Shown piece by piece: positions 38,596 through 48,027 of a DNA stretch of 64,000 nucleotides. Each line of letters starts with the position of its first letter. Position 1 is the first letter of the stretch. Below the pieces are notes generated by a model. It did no database searches. It was not told where the DNA came from and saw nothing but the letters and a program-made list of their open reading frames with translations. A program made the position numbers and the translations under genes. Source of the DNA: Lactarius indigo (Eukaryota > Basidiomycota > Agaricomycetes > Russulales > Russulaceae); NCBI GenBank assembly GCA_025766275.1, contig JAFKAC010000113.1:1-64000 (forward strand), in the 5' to 3' direction.

Positions 38596-41193
38596 ATGGC
38601 TTTGGAAGAAGACAAGAGGATGGCCGAGACCTGGGAAACAGAGGCTGATGGGATCCTTATCTTCGTGTGTATCTGTCTTCCCTGTGCTTGGCAACCTACT
38701 CAACCGTAGCAGACTGGTTTATTCTCGGCCGCAGTTGCGACATTGATCTCCGTGTCAATTCAAGACATTCGCCCGAATTCGCAGGACACATCCACTTTCT
38801 ACCTCTCGAACATCTATCAGCTACTTGTTGACTCAGATCGATCCAATATTTCCCTCCCTTCTTCTCCACCACCGTTCTCTCCACCAACTTATGCCATATG
38901 GGTCAATTCACTTTGGTTCTTGAGCTTGGTCATCAGTATTTCCTGTGCTCTACTTGCGGCCTTGCTGCGGCAGTGGGCACGCAGGTACATCAAGGTTTCC
39001 CAGCCACGTTTCGGTGCACACGTGCGAGCACGTATCCATGCGTACTTTGCCGAAGGGGTCGAAAAGTCTCACATCGTACAGGTAGCTGATGCCTGCCCTA
39101 CACTGTTACACGTTTCCCTGTTCTTATTCTTTGCCGGCCTCGTTGTGTTCCTATGGAACGTCGATCTCACTATATTCAAACTGGTGCTATCATGGGTCGG
39201 CGTTTGCACAACCATATATGGCTATATCACGCTCGCGCAGATTTTTCATCACAACAGCCCATACTATACCCCACTTTCGTCGTTGGCGTGGAGCGTTGGT
39301 TATGGGACGCCATTTGCCATCTTGTGGGCCATCCGGTGCTTTGGCAGACGGTTTTTTTCTCAGGCAGCCCACGAACGCGTCCGTGCACTGGAGAAACGTT
39401 ATCACAAATTTTTCTCGCAGGGGGTGGTGAAGACAGCCGAAGAAATTGCTCGGAATTTACCAATTGATATCCGTACCCGCACCTTTATGTGGACCTTTGA
39501 AGCTTTGAACGACGATGACAAACTGGAGCTCTTCTTCGCGGGCCTTCCTGGCTTTCGCAACTCAAGCAGCAATCCGCTTTCCAATCTCACAAAAGAGCAA
39601 AAATCGAGGCTTTTTGAGGAATTGACGAGATTCATGGTCCGCACATTCTCATCCGATATTCTCTCCGAGTCAGTCAAACACCGTCGGGCTATCATCTGTG
39701 CGAAGGCCATCGATTCAGCGGACTTTCCCGAAGCACGTGACTGGATCCTCAACTCTATCGTGTCGAAAGATCAATATGGTGCATTGCGATCCCCCGAAAT
39801 TGGGCATATTGTAGGTGGCTGGGGAAATACCAGTGACCAAAGAACCGCTTTTCTCGTACAAGCTGCAGTTTTGACCATTATTTCAAGAGCGCAACGGCAC
39901 GACCGGGATGGCCGTTGGTTTACTCTCGCTTCTAGTAATCTGGGCATCACGGAAACCGTCCTTCGACATTACGACACACATGGCGACGACCTGTCACTCG
40001 CGGTCTTGATCCACATTACTCGCCAGCAGTTCAACCACCTTGGGAAAGGGACCTGGCCCGTTGTCCCGTTCTCGAGCGTTCTCAAAGCAGCTTCTACATT
40101 CAACATACAAGACACGTCTTCTGAACTACAGCATAAGTTCTGTTCCCTGTGGAATGAAATCGTTCTCGGGGCTCGGGATGGCCATAGCTCTGCAATCATT
40201 GTCCCCAATATCCTCGAGTGCATTCGCGACGTTTTCGACGCTCTACATCAAGGTACCGATCCCACCCCAACAACTTCCTTTACCCCTCCTAGTGTTCGTG
40301 ACCAGCGGCCATCGTCGTATCCATTGTGCAATACCTCTGGTCATTGTCTGGGCTCGGCGCCTCGTACCCATGGCGTCTCTACCCCCACAAGCCTGCATTA
40401 CAAGCCTGCCCTCACCCCTCCTCCCATTACCACTGGACCCTCTGGACCGTCTTCGTCTACACCCGTCCCACTTCTTGTTGACAAAGATTCCACGGATGTG
40501 CTGCCGCTCAACAACAATACTTCCTCCCCGCTTATTGCGGTGTCGTCACAGATTACAGTCGAAAGCCTTCACGTTCTTGCTGCTTCGCCAGTTCTGGCCA
40601 CTGCTGGTGCAACACAAGGTAATGTCACCTCCACTAGAACGATACCCCATTCTACCCCTGGAGCTTCAACATCCACCATTCCACCGCTTGGTTCAACCTC
40701 TTTACAAGATGGTACTATCTCCTCGCAGGATGACACAGTCCTCCTCATTCCTTCTTCCGATGAATCACGCAACTCGACTCCACCATCTCTTATTCTGGCT
40801 CTCGATAATGTTCTCCCTACAGTCCCACAGTTGTTCTCAGACCCTCCTGCAACTCGACCCGACTTTGCACTCTCTCGACCAAAAGCATCTCACTCGATCC
40901 CAGCTACCACTCTTCCCGCCGCTTCTAACCCGTTGCCGACCTCTGCTCTTGATATGGGTATTACCAATAACGACAAAGGTAGCACGAAGACCGCTTTATG
41001 CAAACCCGAGGTCCTTTTTGACCCTCCTTCCGTCAATCCCACGAACACTGTAGCCGCCCCGAGTCACAAACCACCATCTCCGACGCTGCCAACACTTACA
41101 GGCGTAGCCACCCCGGTTCCTTCGCAGCTCCCTCTAGATTCCGGGGATATGGGCGATCGCCTTCCTCCCTCACATCACTATGATATCGTGTGA
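38596..41193 (+). CDS. DUF6535-type membrane protein
   Basis: Exon (in frame from at least 38486; the conserved part GPEHILSVYLEMALEEDKRM precedes and includes the ATG at 38596) ends at 38664 in ADGILIF. A 48-nt intron, 38665-38712 (GTGTGT...GTAGCAG), keeps phase. Exon 2 continues TGLFSAAVATLISVSIQDIRP and runs to the TGA at 41191-41193. About 860 residues. The first third has four likely membrane segments (for example FLSLVISISCALLAALL, VSLFLFFAGLVVFLW, LVLSWVGVCTTIYGYI). The middle is helical and soluble; the last 300 residues are Ser/Thr/Pro-rich and probably disordered. The family is numerous in Agaricomycetes and its function is unknown to me. Upstream exon(s) are unresolved. This is the only apparently intact host gene here. 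Confidence 0.82.
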
Positions 41194-41639
41194 CATATCT
41201 TACTAACTGCTTGACGCTTTTTGGATTCGTCTTATGTATAAACCCTTTCATATTTATACTTCATAAATAGCGTAGCGAAATATTTGTGATGCGAGTAGTA
41301 AAGTAGGAAATGTGAGGACATCCCGCAATCCCAAGCAAACTTATCAATATCAGAGCCGAACCATTGCACCCGGTACCTCAACACTTCGCGCTGATGCGCT
41401 GATGACCCACCCATAAATGATCGTCTTAAAAATGGCGATCGGAGACCTATCGGTGAAGTGCAGTAGCAATCGGTTGGTAACCCAGTTAAGGTGTATGGAA
41501 AGGTCTCAAGCTAGACTCATACAGTATTGATCGACTTGTAATAACAACATAAACAACGCGGTCTCATATAGAGTTCTAGTCTGACCAACGCATATCTTGT
41601 CTTCCTGGGGCCATGTTTACTAACGCACACTCAGTACCG
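41194..41639. other. Spacer downstream of the DUF6535 gene
   Basis: No gene, repeat or RNA recognised. It separates two convergent transcription units. Confidence 0.5.
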
Positions 41640-42080
41640 GTAGTCTGCAGGAAGTCCATTCCAGAGCAGGTTACGGCGTTCACGACGACCAGAGGTCAGA
41701 AAAGGAAATAGGTATAATTTTCCAGACGTGTTCCTTTCTTCCGCAAGTGCGCCACGATGTACAAAATGCGCCGTCGACAGGGCCACAATATCAGTCTTAG
41801 TAATCATTCCCGTCAGTTTTCCCACCTGTGCAAACATGATATGCCGCAAGTTCTACGACGCGTTGTCATCAGCGAGGGGCGACCAACGGGGGTTGGGAGA
41901 AAGAGTAGAACTCACGAGTTTGCGAAACATGTTCACGACGAGCTCTAACAGGACCTCTTTCTGTAACTGCATGGCGTCCTCCAAGAGTGGCAACAAGTCG
42001 GCCGAGTCGCTGCTTTGCGCACCGGTAAAGCTGCATATGCGGGTAGCCGCGCTTTTACAACAAGGGGGTGGCGGGACGGG
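41640..42080 (-). pseudogene. Fragment resembling the C-terminal CBS region of a CLC-type chloride channel
   Basis: Minus-strand exon around 41911-42060 reads SSDSADLLPLLEDAMQLQKE then LELVVNMFRKL. A GT-AG intron of about 59 nt (about 41852-41910) follows, then NLRHIMFAQVGKLTGMITKT and DIVALSTAHF. The pattern of a beta-strand, GKLTGMITKTD and a helix is that of a CBS domain, and the wording resembles the last CBS domain of fungal CLC channels. Upstream (higher coordinates) the homology stops at a poly-G run, so only the 3' end of the gene is present, either truncated in the genome or by assembly. Family assignment is from memory of the motif, not from a search. Confidence 0.5.
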
Positions 42081-42091
42081 ATTCCGGCACA

Positions 42092-42129
42092 GGGGGGGGG
42101 GGGGGGGGGCGGTTCAGGAAAAAAAAAAA
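42092..42129. other. Poly-G (18) and poly-A (11) tract
   Basis: 18 consecutive G (42092-42109) then CGGTTCAGG and 11 A (42119-42129). Such a run at the point where the CLC-like homology ends may mark an assembly join or a transposon junction. Confidence 0.7.
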
Positions 42130-42382
42130 GTTTGACCTCCTATCAATGACATCACATGGCTGAAAATAGTAGTCTATTGGCTTCATCACACTGGCAAATC
42201 CTTGGGCTGATCCCTACAACACTTGACAGCAAGCTCACTAAGTAGCATGATATTTTATTTTGAGTCAATTGCATGTCCAATTTCAACATTTCTCAATTAT
42301 CAGCAATGGTGAGGAGCAAGGACCAACTTGACAACCGAGAGTAAGAGCTTGAAATCGGCTTAAATTTGAATATGTAGTCTAA

Positions 42383-42844
42383 TTGCCTCTACACAACAGA
42401 ATTACAGACGTGAATGGTGTCAGGTTCACATATTCAAGCACATTGGAATGTCCGGTCTGTAAAAAAGTTGTTCAGGTTGGAACTGTTGGATACAAGAACC
42501 TTGAAGCTCACCAAGCATCAAAGGCATGCTGCCAGGCATGTCATGAGCATGCGGGTACCACTGGCAAGCCGAAGAAGCCAAACCAGGTCTTGGAAGCATT
42601 CTTTAAACTGAGGGCCCCATTGATTCCCTCCACAGTCTCAGCACCACCACCCATCCATCCAGGTGGAGCCCTCACCATCCCTGAGTACTGTGCTCTTGAT
42701 CATACAGAGCCCCTTACCAATCCTGAGGCTGTGAGTCAAGCACAAGGTCAAATGATAGAACCATTCAAGTTGGAGTTGTCAAATGATGTTATGGTTTCAC
42801 CCTCACAACCTCAGCATATGGCGATCCAAAGGATGCAATCATGA
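42383..42844 (+). CDS. Putative zinc-finger protein fragment, unknown
   Basis: Open frame of about 150 codons. Near its start is a C2-x-H-C arrangement, ECPVCKKVVQVGTVGYKNLE followed by AHQASKACCQACHEH, which looks like a BED/C2HC-type finger. The rest is Pro-rich (APPPIHPGGALTIPEY). There is no in-frame ATG at the front; the first codon is TTG and an acceptor-like CAG lies at about 42399, so an upstream exon is probably missing. Proteins with such a finger are common in basidiomycete transposons; no transposase core is visible here. Confidence 0.4.
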   Translation: MPLHNRITDVNGVRFTYSSTLECPVCKKVVQVGTVGYKNLEAHQASKACCQACHEHAGTTGKPKKPNQVLEAFFKLRAPLIPSTVSAPPPIHPGGALTIPEYCALDHTEPLTNPEAVSQAQGQMIEPFKLELSNDVMVSPSQPQHMAIQRMQS

Positions 42845-43124
42845 GGAAAAGAGGAGGATGATGAAGAAAAGGCTGAGATAAGCCACAAATCAAGAGATAA
42901 GTGCCCCAGCCCACAATATCATTGGACCTTCTGCAATAATGTGCAGAATTGCAGGTTCCACTGACCCAGAAAAGAGCAAAACCCAAACCACCTGTCACAT
43001 GACCCTGGCATGTGACCTGGCTAGAATGCACCAGAAGAGTCCAGATGAGCTTGTGCCTGGCTGACTGATGAAGTAATACCTGATGACTGATAACTGGCTG
43101 TGGATGACTCATAGACGATTACAC
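42845..43124. other. Unassigned spacer
   Basis: Nothing recognised. It contains repeats of the GATGACTGAT type near 43060-43150. Confidence 0.4.
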
Positions 43125-43598
43125 TGTTACGATAAGGATGACTGATGCTCTGTTGTGATTGGCTAACTGACTGTATGCTGACTGATGCTTACACATTCCT
43201 GATGACACTCTTACTGTACGATTATTCACCCTAGGATCATTGTATTAGGGTTTCTGAGTTTGAACCTTATGATAACTGGAGTATAAGTAGGGTAGCTTGT
43301 ATCCCTGACTCCTTAGCTTGAGATCTTGGAGAATTGTACTGGCTGTTCGCCACTTTCCCTCTATCTTTTGAGCTGGGCTGTTTGCCACCCCTTTGGCTGT
43401 CTGCCAATCTCCCTCTCCTCTCTTGTCTACCATTCTCTGCCTCTCAGTGCTCTTGCCTGATAGAGTGCTGCAAGAACCTTTGTCAACTAGGGGACATCTT
43501 GGCTGTATTTGTCCTTCCCTGTAAGTCAGCTGCGATTTGGGGCACGGTGTTCCCACAGAACCATCCAAGTCAGACACTACACCTGTACAAGCATAACA
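43125..43598 (+). repeat. LTR of a plus-strand retroelement
   Basis: 474 bp, TGTTACGATAAGGATG...AAGCATAACA, with a TATAAGTAG box at 43282. Flanks TACAC and AATGA do not match, and coding sequence in the same orientation follows, so this is more likely a real 5' LTR of a truncated element than a solo LTR. Confidence 0.65.
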
Positions 43599-43634
43599 AA
43601 TGAGCCCCCTGGCTGGTCTCAAGGCCAATCAACA

Positions 43635-43927
43635 ATGGGCCAGCTGCTCACGCTGTTGGACATGCACCACTTCCCTGGTGAGAACTGACCTCAGAGCAAG
43701 AATACCCTTGAGAATACCTGTCAGAAAGCAGTCAGACTTCTTCAGGGGCTCGAGGCGGCAGTCAACCAAATTCCCAGTGATACGCCAAGCACAACTCTGG
43801 AGCACCGACTCAGTGTATTTGCAGTTGATCCACTTACTTGTGTTGCTGAGCCAGGGGAGGATGACTGGCTCATCATCAACCAGATGATGAAGTCCGCATT
43901 CAGATGGGGCGAGATTGAGATGGCTGT
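43635..43927 (+). pseudogene. Gag-like 5' coding fragment of the plus-strand element
   Basis: ATG at 43635 begins MGQLLTLLDMHHFPGEN, then TGA, then the same frame continues (SKNTLENTCQKAVRLLQGLE...AEPGEDDWLIINQMMKSAF) to 43927, where the GypF LTR begins. Position 37 nt after a 5' LTR suggests a Gag start. Family not recognised. Interrupted by the stop and by the GypF insertion. Confidence 0.5.
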
Positions 43928-44514
43928 TGTTACACCACTACAGGGGTGTAAGGTACGACCTGTACCAAGTCAGTCAAGTGACGGTAGTGCAAGCTCTGAG
44001 GCTCAACTTCAGCAGTATGATGCACAAGGATCACAAGGACGTTAGTCACCTGGACCATAGAGGAAGGCTAAGACTCGAAGGTCTAGCAGATACGGGGGAT
44101 TCTCTGAGACAGGGAAAGGTGCAAAGGCGTCCGCATGTAGACAAGTGTAGTATTTACACAAGAAGTCTAGTCTACCGTACAAGCTAGATAGTACTAGGCT
44201 TAAATATGCATCGTATCTCATAGCAAAGACAAACAGATGGCGCCATCGCCAGTCCTGGAACAAAGAGACAGACATAACGAGAACAAAGGGAGTACATAGT
44301 GGGAATAAAGGCAAATCATGCGGAGTCGCGCGTGAGTAGGAACTGCACAGAAACTAGCACATGTCAAGCTTTATCAGAAGGAAACGTCGATAAGCAAGGC
44401 ACGTGACAGGAACCAGGTAATCGTAAAGTCCGCATAGTCATACAGGGCTCGTATGGTGTTGGGGAATGGGAAGTAATAGTAAGGAAAGGGACGAGTCCAG
44501 AGAAAATCGTAACA
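43928..44514 (-). repeat. GypF 3' LTR
   Basis: 587 bp, TGTTACACCACTACAGG...AATCGTAACA. TATTTAAG occurs on the minus strand near 44210. The 5' partner is lost, so its age and priming cannot be tested. Confidence 0.78.
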
Positions 44515-44525
44515 TTACCCCCTGC
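44515..44525 (-). promoter_or_regulatory. GypF polypurine tract
   Basis: Element-sense AGGCAGGGGGTAA-type tract adjoining the 3' LTR at 44514. Confidence 0.75.
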
Positions 44526-44548
44526 CTTGGTCTGAAGACGCCTCGACT

Positions 44549-46006
44549 TCAGCATTCGGGGTTGACGAGGTCGTAGATGTTGGCATCGAGGTCGTTCTCT
44601 GGCCACGGAGAAATGTCGAGTCGACAGTGGTGGGTTTTGAGGAAGAAGAGAGGTCCCCGGTTTCCACATTTGCGACACATTTCATACTGGGGGCATCGAA
44701 TCTTGTCATGATCAGCATTAGTACAGATACATCGTCCACACCACCTTCCTTGGGTTTCGGCGGCGACTGTCGGTGGTTCTGGAATGGTAAAGGAGGTGGT
44801 CGCCTCGGTAGATATTGCCTGCTGAATACGCTCGTCTGCTTGGGAGGTGGTGATGACTTCGGCGACCATTCCTGCGTGGCAGAAGATACACTGGTACGAC
44901 TGATGTTCTTGGCTTTGACAGTGCCGGCATGCTGGTCGTGGTCTGGTGGGGCAGTCGCATACAAGGTGGTGGGGACTGTTGCAATGGTAGCAGCGTCATC
45001 AGTGGGGTTTATCGGCGAGGTGGGGGAATTCTAATGGTCCCCCTCGTCGTGGGGAAAAGGGGATGGCATACTGCAAGTGTCGAAGCGGGGTTGGAAGAGC
45101 TGTCATACGCGCATACTCGTTACCGATGGTGGCGAGAGCCCCTGCATACTGCAGCCATCTTTTAGTGCTGGCTAGCATGAGGTCTACTGTGAGTCTGTCC
45201 GACTGTAGCTTGCACGCATCTTCTTCTAGTCTCTCGCACTTTTCGTCGATCTCCTTGAGTGCAAGGAGTCCGGTGCGTAGTCTGGTGACCTCGGCCATGA
45301 GTCTTGGGGAGTTAAGCTCGATGAGAGTTTCATCCAAGGCGCAGGCGCGGATGTCATGGGGGTCAAAGAACTGAAGCTGCTCCGTTGTGAAGGGGGGTGC
45401 TGAGACATTGGGCCTAAGCAATGAGAGATAAACCGATTCTCTGTAGTGTGGTTGCCTGGCGCCCATTGTCCCCACTACCTTGGTGAATCCTTTGCGATAG
45501 TAAATATACTTTGCAGTGTTGGATCCTCCGTCAGGTAGTGGGATCTGTAATGGGTAGAACTTTGGAGTGCCTTGTATGTTTGGAAAGAAGGGGGCACCAG
45601 GGTCATTGGTGTCTTTGGGGGGAGAGTCGGGTCGGTTATAGTTGATAGGGGTGTGGACGCAGACAGGGGTGAAGGGCTCGAGTGGTGGTGGCGGGGTAGA
45701 GGGTGAGGAGGATGGTGGTGAAGGTATGGGTGGTTCGGGAGTAGGTGATTGTCGGGGAGGGGGTGTAGGGGAGTATTGTCCTTCCTCTGGTGTCGATGGG
45801 GTAAGTTCTCCAGGTTCTCGTTCTGGAGTTCAGGGTATAATAGGGACGGGGTCGATGGTCATAGTGGACTGGGGAGATGGTGGTGGTGATAATCGGGGGA
45901 TGTCGGAGAGGTCGATGGTAACAATCCCTCGTTCAAGGGCGGCTTCAAGTTGGGGATTGCTGAGGACGTGGATGAGGGTGGTGTCAGAGATTGGTGTGTC
46001 TGTCAT
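44549..46006 (-). pseudogene. GypF ORF3: post-chromodomain protein with zinc knuckles
   Basis: A separate ORF after the Pol stop. ATG at 46004-46006 starts MTDTPISDTTLIHVLSNPQ. A Pro/Ser-rich linker is followed by a folded-looking region with IYYRKGFTKVVGTMGARQPH and a coiled coil (ELNSPRLMAEVTRLR) that parallels the C-terminal module of GypA/C/D. After HLADKPH two adjacent TGA codons (44996-45001) interrupt the frame. Beyond them come two canonical CCHC knuckles, CYHCNSPHHLVCDC (44992 to 44951) and CRHCQSQEHQSYQC (44929 to 44888), and a third Cys/His cluster (CGRCIC...CRKCGNRGPLFFLKTHHC). It ends NPEC-stop at 44549. Zinc knuckles normally belong to Gag and bind RNA; here they are in a third ORF. 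A further TGA lies near 45836. Confidence 0.65.
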
Positions 46007-46045
46007 TGTGGGGCTGGGGAACTATTGCAACGATCGTCCTTTGTT

Positions 46046-47485
46046 TTATATCGTTCGTCCAGCCCCCTTGGTGGATGGGTATCGTCTATAATAGTCTTTG
46101 ATGATGTCTGTGGCATGGGTCATGTTAGTTGCGGGTTCCCACGTGTTGTCGCTTGGTGGGAATCCCTTCCACTTTACTAGGTAGTGGAGTTTGCGCCCTC
46201 TCCCTCATTCCTGGGCATCCTCAATTCGCTCCACTTCATATTCTTCTTCTCCTTCGATGAGGTCCGGTGGTGGTCAGGCGTAATTTATGCCGTGCATCTC
46301 CATCTCCTTATATGGCGTGAGAAGGTTTGCGTGGAATACTGGGTGGATCTTCCATGATGCTGGGAGTTCTAGTTCATAGGAAACATCTGATAGAACCCTG
46401 ATGATTTTGAAGGGTCCATATCGTTTTGGGGCTAATTTGTGCGTGGGGTAGAAGGTGCGAAGGTTGGTCCCTTCTAGCCATACTTGGTCTCCTCGTTGAT
46501 AAGGTGTGAACCCCGTTTTTCCTCGTTGTGCCATGAGGTGTTGCGCATGATTAATACTGTCTTGCGCATGTTGTCTGAGTATCTGTAGTTCCTCTAGTTG
46601 TTGGTCTACCGTAGGATTACTTGATGGCTTGGGCATCCATGTTGTTTGCGGTTCCCATCCCATGATGAGCAAGAAGGGAGAGTTTTTTGTTGTAGCGTTC
46701 CTCCAGGAGTTATGAGCAAATTGTGCCATAGGTAGTAATTCCGCCCAGTTATCTTGCTGCATGTTGCACCAATGTCGTAAGTATTGTTCTAGCCATTGGT
46801 TAGTGCGTTCTGATTGGCCGTCTGTTTGGGGATGGTACGCTGATGACACGTTCTGTTGTATCCCCAGTGTTTTGCATAACTGTCTCATGAAGGTGGATGT
46901 GAATCTGGGGTCTCAATTGGATATGATCCTTCGGGGTAAGCCATAGTGGGGGTAGACGTATTGAAGATAAAGCTTGGCTACTCCTTCTGATGTTACGGCT
47001 TCGTTACATGGTATGAATATCGCTGCTTTTGAACAATCGTGGTCCGTGACGGTAAGAATCGAGTCAAATCCGTTTGATATCGGAAGTTTGACTATGAAGT
47101 CCATGGCCACTACTTTGAATGGTTCGGCTGATGGATCTGTGGTGATGGGGAGTAAGTGGGGTTTTTGTCAATGAGGGTTAACTTTGTTGCTTTGGCACGT
47201 TGCGCATCCTTTGACATAGGCTTCTATGTCTTTGCGCATGTTGGGCCACCAGAAGTCTCATTGTATTAGTTCTAGAGTGTTCGTGATTCCTGGATGTCCT
47301 GTGCTTGGGGTATCGTGGAAAAAGGTGATCACCCCCTGCTTAAGATCGTTGTTTCCCACAACAACAAGGGCGTCACCTTTCCACCATAAGCTGTTGTGTT
47401 TCTTTAGGTTGTGGGGTTCGACCCATGGGAGTACCGCCAATTCTTCCATGTTCTGAGTGATTTGGGTCCATATGTCCATGTCATG
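46046..47485 (-). pseudogene. pol: GypF Pol 3' part: integrase and chromodomain
   Basis: Homologous to residues about 720-1170 of GypC Pol. Motifs: PWVEPHNLKKHNSLWWKGDA, zinc-finger region with DFWWPNMRKDI near 47240, DFIVKLPISNGFDSI, SSAYHPQTDGQSERTNQ, RYGPFKIIRV, and a chromodomain (EEYEVERIEDAQE...LVKWKGFPPSDNTWEP) ending in TAA at 46046-46048. TGA interrupts the frame at 47258, 47168, 46913, 46274 and 46205, each where sister elements encode arginine. It continues upstream across GypD at 55311. Confidence 0.85.
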
Positions 47486-47995
47486 TGTTACGCTCCACCG
47501 GCGTTAGTCCGACTTGGACTTGAAGAGGGCGTAATCGACTTCAGCGAATAGTCAGGCAAATGGGGACCGCGTGTCAACCCAACGCAAGGTAAACAGGGGC
47601 ACACTGGCACACGCTGTACCTGAAGGTAGAGAAGGTGGTTCCTTGGTGAACCGGAGTGGAGGCACACTTAGCCTGAGTGCTAAGGCAGACAAGAGACAAG
47701 TCAAAGGGTGGATTGAAGAAGACCAAGATGGGGACTCTTGGTCTTCTGAGTCGACTACTTATACAGATACGCGCGGGCTTTAAAGCACCGCTGGAATAAT
47801 GTGTAACCAATAGCATAACTAGCTCGAACCCTAGTACAGCTATCCTAGGAATGAGTCATACATGAGTCACAATCACATGCGACCTACTATGCTGACTGAT
47901 GTGAAGTAAGAGTCCACGACTAATACTGATACCGGACCGTAGTCATAACCGGTCATGAGTCGTGTGTGATGAGTCATAAAGTCCGTACCGTAACA
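47486..47995 (-). repeat. GypD 3' LTR
   Basis: 510 bp, TGTTACGCTCCACCGGCG...CCGTACCGTAACA. Relatives: solo LTR 62587-63094 (inverted) and partial 56739-56920. Confidence 0.94.
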
Positions 47996-48010
47996 TCACC
48001 CCCTTTTCAG
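47996..48010 (-). promoter_or_regulatory. GypD polypurine tract
   Basis: Element-sense CTGAAAAGGGGGTGA, identical to that of GypA. Confidence 0.85.
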
Positions 48011-48027
48011 GAGTGAGGCCCACCTCA

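Larger units (their letters stand above)
43928..47485 (-). mobile_element. GypF, 3' half: LTR, ORF3, chromodomain and integrase (old gypsy element)
   Basis: The element continues at 55306-56217 on the other side of GypD (TSD TCATG at 47481-47485 and 55306-55310). Its 5' LTR, gag, protease and most of RT are absent. Many arginine-to-TGA changes show that it has been inactive for a long time. Confidence 0.88.

Noticed and set aside
42092..42109. G-quadruplex regulatory element
   Set aside because: An uninterrupted 18-G run beside poly-A is more simply a homopolymer, a junction or an assembly artefact.
43599..43625. Self-primer PBS for the plus-strand LTR at 43125
   Set aside because: TCTCAAG could pair with CTTGAGA near the expected start, but it is 7 nt long and lies about 18 nt from the LTR, unlike the 2-nt spacing in the other families.
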